A stretch of DNA of 8,437 bases, taken from contig CAXFFS010000052.1 in assembly GCA_964002385.1 (NCBI GenBank), forward strand, positions 1 to 8,437. Direction: 5' to 3'. Both the position numbers and the translations under genes were made by a program. How positions within the stretch are numbered: position 1 is the first letter of the stretch; each line of letters starts with the position of its first letter. Under the pieces are notes generated by a model, which saw only the letters and a program-made list of their open reading frames with translations, did not search any database and was not told the origin of the DNA. Shown here piece after piece: positions 1 through 6,181 of this stretch. This stretch comes from AEGEAN-183 sp964002385 (lineage in GTDB: Bacteria > Pseudomonadota > Gammaproteobacteria > Magnimaribacterales > Magnimaribacteraceae).

Positions 1-2
1 TA

Positions 3-281
3 TCTAAGGCAGCAGATATTATGTTAGTAAAAAACCTTGCAATAGAATTTGGCCCTCATAACGTTAGAACTAATGCTATTGCACCAGGTCTTTTCAGAAC
101 AGACTTTGCGAAAGCATTGTGGGAGAACCCAGATATACTTAAGCAATCCACCGCAAGTTGCCCTCTAAGAAGAATTGGTGAACCCGATGAGATTGGAGGA
201 GCAGCAGTATTTTTAGCTTCCAGTGCAGGAAGTTTTGTTAATGGTCACACCTTGGTTATTGATGGTGGATCAACTTCATAG
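3..281 (+). CDS. Short-chain dehydrogenase/reductase, C-terminal part (5' end outside window)
   Basis: This is the last 92 codons of an NAD(P)-dependent oxidoreductase of the classical SDR family. The frame is already open at the window edge. The first full codons read S-K-A-A, matching the end of the active-site signature Y-x-x-S-K, so the catalytic Lys is at 6-8 and the Tyr lies just outside. The rest is typical of FabG-like SDRs: NVRTNAIAPG, where the Rossmann fold leads into the substrate loop, then PLRRIGEPDEIGGAAVFLAS and the closing VNGHTLVIDGG. The cofactor-binding half is missing, so NAD or NADP preference cannot be judged. It ends 9 nt before the crotonase gene, and its stop codon overlaps that gene's ribosome-binding site, so the two are almost certainly co-transcribed. 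A 3-hydroxyacyl oxidoreductase role in the same pathway is inference. Confidence 0.93.
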   Translation, partial: SKAADIMLVKNLAIEFGPHNVRTNAIAPGLFRTDFAKALWENPDILKQSTASCPLRRIGEPDEIGGAAVFLASSAGSFVNGHTLVIDGGSTS

Positions 282-284
282 GAG
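280..284 (+). promoter_or_regulatory. Ribosome-binding site AGGAG overlapping upstream stop codon
   Basis: AGGAG sits 6 nt before the ATG at 291 and begins within the TAG stop of the upstream SDR. This fixes the start of the crotonase and suggests coupled translation of the two genes. Confidence 0.75.
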
Positions 285-290
285 AAAGAA

Positions 291-1109
291 ATGAATGAAA
301 CAGTATTGTTTGAAAAAAAAGAAGGGGTAGCAACAGTCACGCTTAATAGGCCTGATCGACTCAATGCAGTAAACGACGAAATAAGGGCAGGTTTAAGAGA
401 AAAATTAGATGATGCTTGTAAAGATGATGAAGTCAAAGTAATTATTATTACCGGAGCTGGTCGAGGGTTCTGTGCAGGAGCTGATATGGATGGCTTAGCT
501 GCTACTAGTGAGGGAAAGTCCCAGGGTGACCAGAGAGAAGCAGAACAAAGAAATTATGCTGCTAATAATGTGAAAGGCTTTGATGGTGGATTCAGTTATT
601 TCCCGACTCTACCAAAGCCCATTATAGCGGCAATAAATGGGCCAGCAGCAGGTGTAGGGTTCATTATGGCTTTGTATTGTGATATTCGGTTCGCAAAAGA
701 AGGGGCAGTATTTTCAAGTGCCTTTTCAAAAAGAGGCTTAATAGCAGAGTGGGGCGTTGGATGGATATTGCCTAGATTAGTTGGTATTGCCAGAGCTAAT
801 GATATTTTATTCTCTTCAAGAAAGTTTTACGCAGATGAAGCAGAAAAGATGGGACTAGTAAATCAAACATTCTCAGAAGAAGATTTTGATAAATCTGTAT
901 TTGAATATGCTAAAGAACTAGCTAAGAGTGTTTCTCCAAGATCAGTTAGGATAATGAAAGAGCAGATTTATAACGCTCAAAGGGAAACAATCGAAGAAAA
1001 TCTTGAGAGCTCAATGAAAGCAATGGTTGAAAGTTTCGATACTGAAGATTTCAAAGAAGGCGTAGCTCATTTTATAGAAAAGAGGGAACCAAACTTTACA
1101 GGGAAGTAA
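291..1109 (+). CDS. Crotonase-fold protein (enoyl-CoA hydratase/isomerase family) lacking both hydratase glutamates
   Basis: A 272-residue member of the crotonase superfamily, which acts on acyl-CoA thioesters in the cytoplasm. The oxyanion-hole segments are present: FCAGADMDG (about 60-68) and NGPAAGVG (116-123). The C-terminal HFIEKREPNF is typical. Aligned by eye with rat enoyl-CoA hydratase, the positions of catalytic Glu144 and Glu164 are Ile125 (GVGFIMALYCD) and Phe145 (SSAFSKRG). A classical hydratase reaction is therefore unlikely. Glu153 in GLIAEWG falls where delta3-delta2 enoyl-CoA isomerases and PaaG-type isomerases carry their catalytic acid, so a double-bond or ring isomerase is the better guess. 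An insertion of about 15-20 residues (70-97) follows the first oxyanion segment. The gene lies between an SDR (9-nt gap) and an acyl-CoA ligase (3-nt gap). Family assignment is firm; the isomerase reading is inference. Confidence 0.93.
   Translation: MNETVLFEKKEGVATVTLNRPDRLNAVNDEIRAGLREKLDDACKDDEVKVIIITGAGRGFCAGADMDGLAATSEGKSQGDQREAEQRNYAANNVKGFDGGFSYFPTLPKPIIAAINGPAAGVGFIMALYCDIRFAKEGAVFSSAFSKRGLIAEWGVGWILPRLVGIARANDILFSSRKFYADEAEKMGLVNQTFSEEDFDKSVFEYAKELAKSVSPRSVRIMKEQIYNAQRETIEENLESSMKAMVESFDTEDFKEGVAHFIEKREPNFTGK
1100..1104 (+). promoter_or_regulatory. Ribosome-binding site AGGGA inside the end of the crotonase gene
   Basis: AGGGA lies 8 nt before the ATG at 1113 and inside the last codons of the upstream gene. 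It supports the chosen start of the ligase and tight operon organisation. Confidence 0.55.
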
Positions 1110-1112
1110 CTT

Positions 1113-2828
1113 ATGCATGTAAACGATTTTTTAAAGAAAGAGAATAGAGAAGCCCTTGCTGAAGAGCATACGAAGGAAGGGTTATTTGAGTTAACTAAAG
1201 AAACCATTAGGGGTAATGAGTACAACGTTTTTGTAAGTGCTCCTCAGACTCTTCAAGATTATTTTCAGTTCGCAACAATACACGGCGAATGGAATTTTCT
1301 CGAATATGAAGATGAATCCTACACATACCAAGAAGTGCTTGGAAAAGCTGCGGGCTTGGCACATGTTCTTGTAGAAGAGTACGGAATAAAAAAAGGGGAT
1401 TCGGTTGCCTTTTCAATGAGAAATTATCCTGAGTGGATGTTTACCTATATGGCGGTAACTTCTATAGGTGCTCTTGCAGTCCCATTAAATTCTTGGTGGC
1501 AAGGAGAAGAACTGGACTATGGAATAACTCACAGTGAATCAAAAGTATTTATAGCTGATGATGAAAGGCTTGAAAGATTAAAGGGTTTTACTGAAGAAAT
1601 ACCAAGAATTGCCGTTAGATGTGATGCGTCTAACTATGTTAATAGTAAGAATTTTAATGACATTGTTGAATCAAATGACAGTTTCCCTGCAGTTGAAATA
1701 AGTCCTGAAGATGATGCCAGCATAATGTATACCTCAGGTAGCACCGGCTATCCAAAAGGAGTTGTTGCAACCCACAGATCAATTATCAACACACCCGTTT
1801 CATGGGCTTTTCTAGCAACTCTTGCTTCTAGTTTAGAGGTAGATGGTGATGCACAAACTTTTCCGCAACCAGAAAAACCATGTACCCTAGCAGCAGTTCC
1901 CTTATTCCATGTAACTGGTTCACATTCAAATTTTCTTCTTTCTTTACTTTCAGGAACAAAAATTGTTCTTATGTATAAATGGGATCCAATAAGGGCTTTG
2001 GAATTAATTGAAAAACACAAGGTGTCTTCTTTCTCTGGTGTGCCAACAATGTCTGAGGATATTCTACGTGCAACCATAGAAAATCCTGATATAGATGTTT
2101 CTAGTTTAGCCATGTTAAATGGTGGTGGTGCAGCAAGGCCACCTGAACAAATAAAAGCCCAAGAAAGAGACCACCCAACTAAAGTTGCTGGCGTGGGGTA
2201 TGGACTTACGGAAACCAATGCAGCAGGAACTAATGCAAGCGGAAAGCTTCTTTATACAAAACCAAGTACAGCAGGTTTCCCTACGCCACTAATCCATGAA
2301 ATTAAAATAGTAGATGAAGAGGGAAATGAGCAGGCTACAGGGGATCAAGGAGAAGTTTGTATAAGATCTGCTTCAAATTTTAGGTGCTATTGGAAAAACG
2401 AAGAAGCAACTAAAGAATCTTTAAGTTCAGATGGTTGGTTTAGAAGCGGAGATGTTGGTTATGTGGATGAAGATGGCTTTCTTTTTATTAAAGATAGAAT
2501 TAAAGATATCGTTATTCGTGGCGGAGAAAATATAGCCTGCTTAGAGATAGAAGCAGTAATAGCAGAGCATCCAGCAGTTTCTGAGGCATCTGTATTCGGA
2601 GTACCAGATGAGCGCTTGGGCGAGAGTTTAGCTTCTCGAATAGCTTTAAATCCAGGAGAGAAAACCACCGAAGAAGAAATATCCTCTTTCTTGGAAGAGA
2701 AGATTGCTAAATTTAAGATACCTTCCTATATGTGGTTTCAAGAAGAAGAACTACCAAGAATTGCTTCAGGGAAAACTGCAAAAAAACAAATGCGAGAAGA
2801 GGCAATAAAAGAATTAGGCTTGGAATAA
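1113..2828 (+). CDS. Acyl-CoA synthetase (AMP-forming, adenylate-forming ligase)
   Basis: A 571-residue ligase that activates a carboxylic acid to an acyl-adenylate and then to its CoA thioester. The ANL-family core motifs are all present: the phosphate-binding loop YTSGSTGYPKGV (206-217), YGLTETNA (363-370), the ribose-binding Asp in RSGDVGY (Asp447), the hinge region KDRIKDIVIRGGENI (460-474) with Asp461 as the likely domain-rotation hinge, and the C-terminal catalytic Lys554 in ASGKTAKK. Length fits a stand-alone acyl-CoA synthetase; there is no carrier-protein domain. An N-terminal segment of about 45 residues precedes the canonical fold. The substrate could be a fatty, aromatic or terpenoid acid, or a small betaine-like acid; the sequence does not decide. 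It sits between the crotonase and the complete SDR in the same operon, so its CoA product probably feeds them. Confidence 0.95.
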   Translation: MHVNDFLKKENREALAEEHTKEGLFELTKETIRGNEYNVFVSAPQTLQDYFQFATIHGEWNFLEYEDESYTYQEVLGKAAGLAHVLVEEYGIKKGDSVAFSMRNYPEWMFTYMAVTSIGALAVPLNSWWQGEELDYGITHSESKVFIADDERLERLKGFTEEIPRIAVRCDASNYVNSKNFNDIVESNDSFPAVEISPEDDASIMYTSGSTGYPKGVVATHRSIINTPVSWAFLATLASSLEVDGDAQTFPQPEKPCTLAAVPLFHVTGSHSNFLLSLLSGTKIVLMYKWDPIRALELIEKHKVSSFSGVPTMSEDILRATIENPDIDVSSLAMLNGGGAARPPEQIKAQERDHPTKVAGVGYGLTETNAAGTNASGKLLYTKPSTAGFPTPLIHEIKIVDEEGNEQATGDQGEVCIRSASNFRCYWKNEEATKESLSSDGWFRSGDVGYVDEDGFLFIKDRIKDIVIRGGENIACLEIEAVIAEHPAVSEASVFGVPDERLGESLASRIALNPGEKTTEEEISSFLEEKIAKFKIPSYMWFQEEELPRIASGKTAKKQMREEAIKELGLE

Positions 2829-2829
2829 G

Positions 2830-2837
2830 GTAAGGAA
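2830..2837 (+). promoter_or_regulatory. Purine-rich ribosome-binding site for the second SDR
   Basis: The 11-nt gap after the ligase stop holds GG-TAAGGA-type sequence, with AAGGA at 2833-2837 ending 2 nt before the ATG and an earlier GG at 2829-2830. The AAGGA spacing is short; the upstream AAGG is the better-spaced core. Confidence 0.4.
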
Positions 2838-2839
2838 AG

Positions 2840-3616
2840 ATGCAAGTAAAAGATAAAAGAGTAGTAGTAACAGGTGCGGCCAGTGGAATTGGTAAAGCTT
2901 TATCAGTAGCTTTTTATAAAGCAGGAGCTCAATCAGTAGTTGCTGTGGATATGAATATTGAAGGTGCTGAAGAAACTGCAAAAGACGTTAATGGAATAGC
3001 AGTTGAGGCCAATGTGAGTCAAGAACCGGATATTATCAGAGTCATTGAGAAAGCAAATGAACTGTCAGGTGGGATAGATATATTTTGCTCAAATGCAGGA
3101 ATTGGGGGAGTGCCTGGCTTTTTGAATGTTAAGAACGAAGACTGGCAAAATATATGGGAAGTAAATGTTATGTCACATATATTTGCTGCAAGAAATGTTC
3201 TCCCTCAAATGCTTGATAGAGGTGAGGGTTATTTAATGAGTACAGCTTCAGCAGCAGGGTTATTAACTCAAATCGGCTCCGCAGGATATTCAGTAACCAA
3301 GGCTGCTGCTGTTAGTTTTGCTGAATGGTTAAAAATTACTTATGGTTCCAAAGGAATTGGGGTGTCATGTTTATGTCCACAGGCAGTAAAAACCGCAATG
3401 ACAGCTGGAGGACCTGGCGTAGCAGGAATAGATGGAATGATAGAACCAGAAGAGGCAGCAGAAGATGTATTGGATGCAATTGAAAAAGATAGGTTCTTAG
3501 TAACTCCACACGCTGAAGTTCTTGAATACGTTAAAAGAAAAGGAACAGATAGAGATAGGTGGATAAGCGGGATGCAAAGATTGCATGGACGTTTTGAAGA
3601 AATGATACCTGATTAA
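2840..3616 (+). CDS. Short-chain dehydrogenase/reductase, probably NAD-dependent
   Basis: A complete 258-residue classical SDR. The cofactor loop TGAASGIGKA is at 11-20, the NAG motif at 85-87, the structural Asn at 109 (WEVNV), the catalytic Ser at 137 and the catalytic Y-x-x-x-K at Tyr150/Lys154. Asp37 at the end of the second beta strand (VVAVDM) favours NAD over NADP, which suggests an oxidative direction such as 3-hydroxyacyl to 3-oxoacyl. The C-terminus does not end in the FabG-style IDGG. It carries a charged tail (EYVKRKGTDRDRWISGMQRL, about 229-248), as seen in SDRs of fatty-acyl or steroid-like substrates, so it is not a duplicate of the truncated SDR at the window start. It is the last gene of the plus-strand run and starts 11 nt after the ligase. 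The exact substrate is unknown. Confidence 0.95.
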   Translation: MQVKDKRVVVTGAASGIGKALSVAFYKAGAQSVVAVDMNIEGAEETAKDVNGIAVEANVSQEPDIIRVIEKANELSGGIDIFCSNAGIGGVPGFLNVKNEDWQNIWEVNVMSHIFAARNVLPQMLDRGEGYLMSTASAAGLLTQIGSAGYSVTKAAAVSFAEWLKITYGSKGIGVSCLCPQAVKTAMTAGGPGVAGIDGMIEPEEAAEDVLDAIEKDRFLVTPHAEVLEYVKRKGTDRDRWISGMQRLHGRFEEMIPD

Positions 3617-3620
3617 AACT

Positions 3621-3636
3621 AGTCTTTGCTAAGACT
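3621..3636. terminator. Small hairpin between convergent genes, possible weak terminator
   Basis: AGTCTT, loop TGCT, AAGACT forms a perfect 6-bp stem 4 nt after the SDR stop and 16 nt beyond the end of the convergent asparaginase gene. It is flanked by AAAACT on the left and TTAAAAAACTTT on the right, so in either direction it is followed only by a short, interrupted T-rich stretch. The position suits a bidirectional terminator. The short A+T-rich stem and poor T-tracts keep confidence low. Confidence 0.4.
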
Positions 3637-3652
3637 TAAAAAACTTTATTCT

Positions 3653-4621
3653 TTAATTATCTTTATAAATTTTTATAGTTTTAGAAATTTCTCTCGTTTT
3701 ATAACCCCTGGCCATGGCTTTGGTATTAAATACTGCCGATATATTTCCATGTGAATCTATGGAAATAATACCTCCTTCTGCACCTGATTCAGTTAACTTA
3801 TGCACTACAGAATTACTTGCTTCTTCAAGAGAAAGACCAGAATATTCCATTAATTTACAAACATCAGCTGCTGTTAGAAGACGCATAAAATATTCTCCAT
3901 GACCGGTACCAGAAACAGCACATAGTTCATTTTGGGCCCATGTTCCAGCACCAAGAATAGGGGAGTCACCAACTCTTCCTGTCATTTTATTAGTTCTACC
4001 ACCTGTTGAGGTTGCAGCTGATAAATTACCATATTGATCTAAGGCTGCTGCACCCACTGTGCCTAGTTTTTTATCTTTTTTGCTTTTCCTTACCCTATTT
4101 AAATTTTTTTCTGAATAAAAGTAGGAAGGGTCTACAAGCACCACGCCTACTTCTTTAGCAAACTTTTCTGCACCTTTTCCAATTAACATTACATGTTCTG
4201 TTTCTTCCATCACCTTTCTAGCTAAAGCAATAGGGTTTTTTACCTTACTTACTCCAGCTACAGCACCTCCTTTCCCACTTTGTCCATCCATGATGGAAGA
4301 ATCCATTTCTTGTGTTTCTATCTCTGTGTATACAGAGCCCTTACCAGCATTAAACAAAGGAAGGTCTTCTAAGGTTATTACTGCTGTAGTTACTGCATCT
4401 AAACTAGATCCTCCTTGTTCAAGCACTTCATATCCTGCAGCTAGGGCTTGATCAATACCACTTTTATAAGAATTGAGAGTATCTTCATCAAGGCCTGAAA
4501 AAGAACCGGCACCTCCGTGTACAATTAAGCCAAAGTTACTCACATCATCATTTGATTCCACTATTCCAATCAATAGTGACAGAAAAGGAATCAGAATTAT
4601 TTTGATTATCGACCTTTCCAT
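3653..4621 (-). CDS. Isoaspartyl peptidase / plant-type L-asparaginase (Ntn hydrolase), probably exported
   Basis: A 322-residue threonine-type N-terminal-nucleophile hydrolase that cleaves isoaspartyl dipeptides and/or L-asparagine after splitting itself into two subunits. The nucleophile is Thr188 in KKLGTVGAAALD; autocleavage would fall between Gly187 and Thr188. Substrate-binding Arg216 and Asp219 (GRVGDSP) and the Thr239-Gly240 pair (SGTGHGE) sit at the same distances from the nucleophile as in E. coli IaaA. The N-terminal IVHGGAG (33-39) and NAGKGS (91-96) motifs are present. Residues 5-21 are strongly hydrophobic, followed by V-E-S/N, so a signal peptide cut near residue 23 is plausible; E. 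coli IaaA has none. A GTG at codon 21 (4559-4561) could give a cytoplasmic form. The ATG lies inside the end of the hydratase gene (16-nt overlap), so expression is probably coupled. Confidence 0.93.
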   Translation of the reverse strand: MERSIIKIILIPFLSLLIGIVESNDDVSNFGLIVHGGAGSFSGLDEDTLNSYKSGIDQALAAGYEVLEQGGSSLDAVTTAVITLEDLPLFNAGKGSVYTEIETQEMDSSIMDGQSGKGGAVAGVSKVKNPIALARKVMEETEHVMLIGKGAEKFAKEVGVVLVDPSYFYSEKNLNRVRKSKKDKKLGTVGAAALDQYGNLSAATSTGGRTNKMTGRVGDSPILGAGTWAQNELCAVSGTGHGEYFMRLLTAADVCKLMEYSGLSLEEASNSVVHKLTESGAEGGIISIDSHGNISAVFNTKAMARGYKTREISKTIKIYKDN

Positions 4622-5394
4622 TCAGGAGCTCTTTTTTCTGCAAAAGCAACAGGGCCTTCAACAAAGTCTTCACTCTTTAACAAATCTCCTACGGCAGAAT
4701 AGTTTCCATTTTGCATTGATTTTTCAAGGTCTGACTCGTCCAAACTTTGATAGGCAACCTGTTTGGTAGCTCTTATAGACATTGGTGAACAAGCTTCGAT
4801 ATCTTTAGCCCACTTTCTTGCGGTATCCATTAAATCAGCTTGTGTCACCACTTCATTAACAATGCCTAATTCTTTAGCTTCTTGAGCCCCAACATGCCTA
4901 CCTGTGAGCATCATACCCATAGCATTTTTCATGCCAATTTGTCTTGGTAATCTTTGCATTCCTCCAGCAAGAGCTGCGAGACCTACTTTTGGTTCAGGGA
5001 GGGCAAAGCGAGCGTTATCTGAAGCAATTATTAAGTCACAAGCTAAAGCTATTTCAAAACCACCACCCATAGAAACACCATTTACAGCAGCGATGATTGG
5101 TTTATTTAAATCAAATCTACTGGTCAAACCTGCAAAACCTGTAGAAGGCATACCAGATCTATCCCCTCCGGATGCTTGATATTTAAGATCGTTTCCTGCT
5201 GAAAAAGCTCTATCTCCAGCTCCCGTTACAATTCCAACCCAAAGAGCATCATCTTGTGCAAATTCATTCCATACCTCATCAAATTCAGCATGAGAGGGGG
5301 GATGAAGGGCATTCATCACATCAGGTCTGTTAATAGTAACCTCAAGGATATGACCATTTATATCTGTTGTTAAAAATTCATAATCTGATCTCAT
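4606..5394 (-). CDS. Enoyl-CoA hydratase, CaiD-like (crotonobetainyl-CoA hydratase-like)
   Basis: A 262-residue crotonase with an intact hydratase centre: Glu114 (GGGFEIALACD) and Glu134 (FALPEPKVG) match the two catalytic glutamates of rat enoyl-CoA hydratase. Oxyanion-hole segments are FSAGNDLK (64-71) and NGVSMGGG (105-112). The segment GFAGLTSRFDLNKPIIAAVN and the tail EGPVAFAEKRAPEWKGR resemble E. coli CaiD closely, with matching length. Substrates of this branch include crotonobetainyl-CoA and other short or branched enoyl-CoAs. No carnitine genes are seen here, so CaiD is a nearest-relative label and not a demonstrated function. The start is supported by GAGGAG six nt upstream. It is the first gene of a two-gene minus-strand unit with the asparaginase, and is divergent from the amidotransferase. 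Confidence 0.94.
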   Translation of the reverse strand: MRSDYEFLTTDINGHILEVTINRPDVMNALHPPSHAEFDEVWNEFAQDDALWVGIVTGAGDRAFSAGNDLKYQASGGDRSGMPSTGFAGLTSRFDLNKPIIAAVNGVSMGGGFEIALACDLIIASDNARFALPEPKVGLAALAGGMQRLPRQIGMKNAMGMMLTGRHVGAQEAKELGIVNEVVTQADLMDTARKWAKDIEACSPMSIRATKQVAYQSLDESDLEKSMQNGNYSAVGDLLKSEDFVEGPVAFAEKRAPEWKGR

Positions 5395-5400
5395 TATCTT

Positions 5401-5406
5401 CTCCTC
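5401..5406 (-). promoter_or_regulatory. Strong ribosome-binding site GAGGAG for the CaiD-like hydratase
   Basis: Read on the minus strand, GAGGAG ends 6 nt before the ATG at 5394. It is one of the best Shine-Dalgarno matches in the window and decides the start. Confidence 0.8.
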
Positions 5407-5416
5407 TTTAAAAGAA

Positions 5417-5445
5417 TTAAGAATATCAGTCTATTGGTTTATAGT
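5417..5445 (+). promoter_or_regulatory. Candidate sigma-70 promoter for the glutamine amidotransferase
   Basis: TTAAGA (5417-5422, 4 of 6 matches to TTGACA) and TATAGT (5440-5445, 5 of 6 to TATAAT) are separated by 17 nt, leaving a leader of about 19 nt before the ATG at 5471. On the opposite strand TATAAA (5443-5438) overlaps the same bases and could be the -10 of the divergent hydratase unit, but its -35 is poor. This was matched by eye only. Confidence 0.45.
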
Positions 5446-5470
5446 CATGCCTTCTGAATAAAGAAAGAAT

Positions 5471-6181
5471 ATGAAAATAGGTATTCTCCTAACTGATCAT
5501 GTCATGGATGAGCTTAAAGCTAAACATGGCGATATGGATGATTTTTACAAATATATTTTTAATAAAGTTGACCCTACTATTAAATTAGAAATCTTTGATG
5601 TAGTTGAAGGAATTTATCCCAAGGATATAGAAGAATGTCAGGGTTACCTTATAACTGGAAGTAGATTTAGCGTATACGATGAAGTTGATTGGATTAAAAG
5701 ATTAAAAAGATTTGTTCTAGAACTTGATCAACTCAAGAAGCCTTTAATTGGTGTCTGTTTTGGTCATCAGTTAATAGCTCAAGTTTTAGGCGGGGAAGCA
5801 AAAGTAGCCGAGTCTGGCTGGACAGTGGGTAATCAAACTTATGATTTAATAGAAGATATACCCTGGCTAAAAGAAGATATTACTTTATTTACACTGCTCC
5901 ATAGTCACAAGGACCAAGTTAGTAAGCTTCCTGATAATGCTACTTTGATTGCTTCTACTGAAAAAGTACCTATAGCTATGTTCGGTGTGGGTGACCATAT
6001 ATTTTCACACCAAGGGCATCCTGAGTTCAAGCCAGAATATGTACATGATGTTGCTACAATAAGGAAAGAGGTACTAGGGGATGAGGTGTATCTTGCAGCT
6101 GTAGAAAATCTTAAAAATAAAGTACCTGATAATGAAATGATTGCTAAATGTTGGGTTGATTTCTTTAGGAGAAAGAATTAA
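5471..6181 (+). CDS. Class I glutamine amidotransferase, stand-alone (GMP synthase-like GATase)
   Basis: A 236-residue single-domain protein of the class I (triad) amidotransferase fold, which releases ammonia from glutamine or hydrolyses a gamma-glutamyl bond. The nucleophile is Cys96 in the nucleophile elbow GVCFGHQLIAQVLGG (94-108); His183 and Glu185 in HQGHPEF complete the triad. YLITGSRFSVYD (59-70) and LLHSHKDQV (142-150) are typical of the free-standing GMP-synthase-like branch. There is no synthetase domain, and no obvious acceptor partner lies next to it, so the real substrate is unknown. It is transcribed divergently from the CaiD-like hydratase and converges on the dioxygenase. Its TAA overlaps the other gene's stop by 4 nt, leaving no room for a terminator between them. 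Purine-rich AAAGAAAG just upstream is a weak ribosome-binding site. Confidence 0.92.
   Translation: MKIGILLTDHVMDELKAKHGDMDDFYKYIFNKVDPTIKLEIFDVVEGIYPKDIEECQGYLITGSRFSVYDEVDWIKRLKRFVLELDQLKKPLIGVCFGHQLIAQVLGGEAKVAESGWTVGNQTYDLIEDIPWLKEDITLFTLLHSHKDQVSKLPDNATLIASTEKVPIAMFGVGDHIFSHQGHPEFKPEYVHDVATIRKEVLGDEVYLAAVENLKNKVPDNEMIAKCWVDFFRRKN

Noticed and set aside
1748..2218. 156-codon open frame on the minus strand inside the acyl-CoA synthetase
   Set aside because: It lies wholly antisense to a gene with all ANL motifs, has no recognisable domain and no ribosome-binding site; a shadow of the real frame.
4473..4769. 98-codon plus-strand frame across the hydratase-asparaginase overlap
   Set aside because: Antisense to two strongly supported genes; composition is what the reverse of those genes would give.
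4904..5179. 91-codon plus-strand frame inside the CaiD-like hydratase
   Set aside because: Antisense shadow of a conserved crotonase with both catalytic glutamates.
5421..5427. GAATATC in the 5395-5470 spacer, matching the core of the 7026-7089 repeats
   Set aside because: A 7-mer of this AT content is expected by chance in 8.4 kb, and its reverse complement also occurs inside coding regions, so a shared regulon cannot be argued from it.
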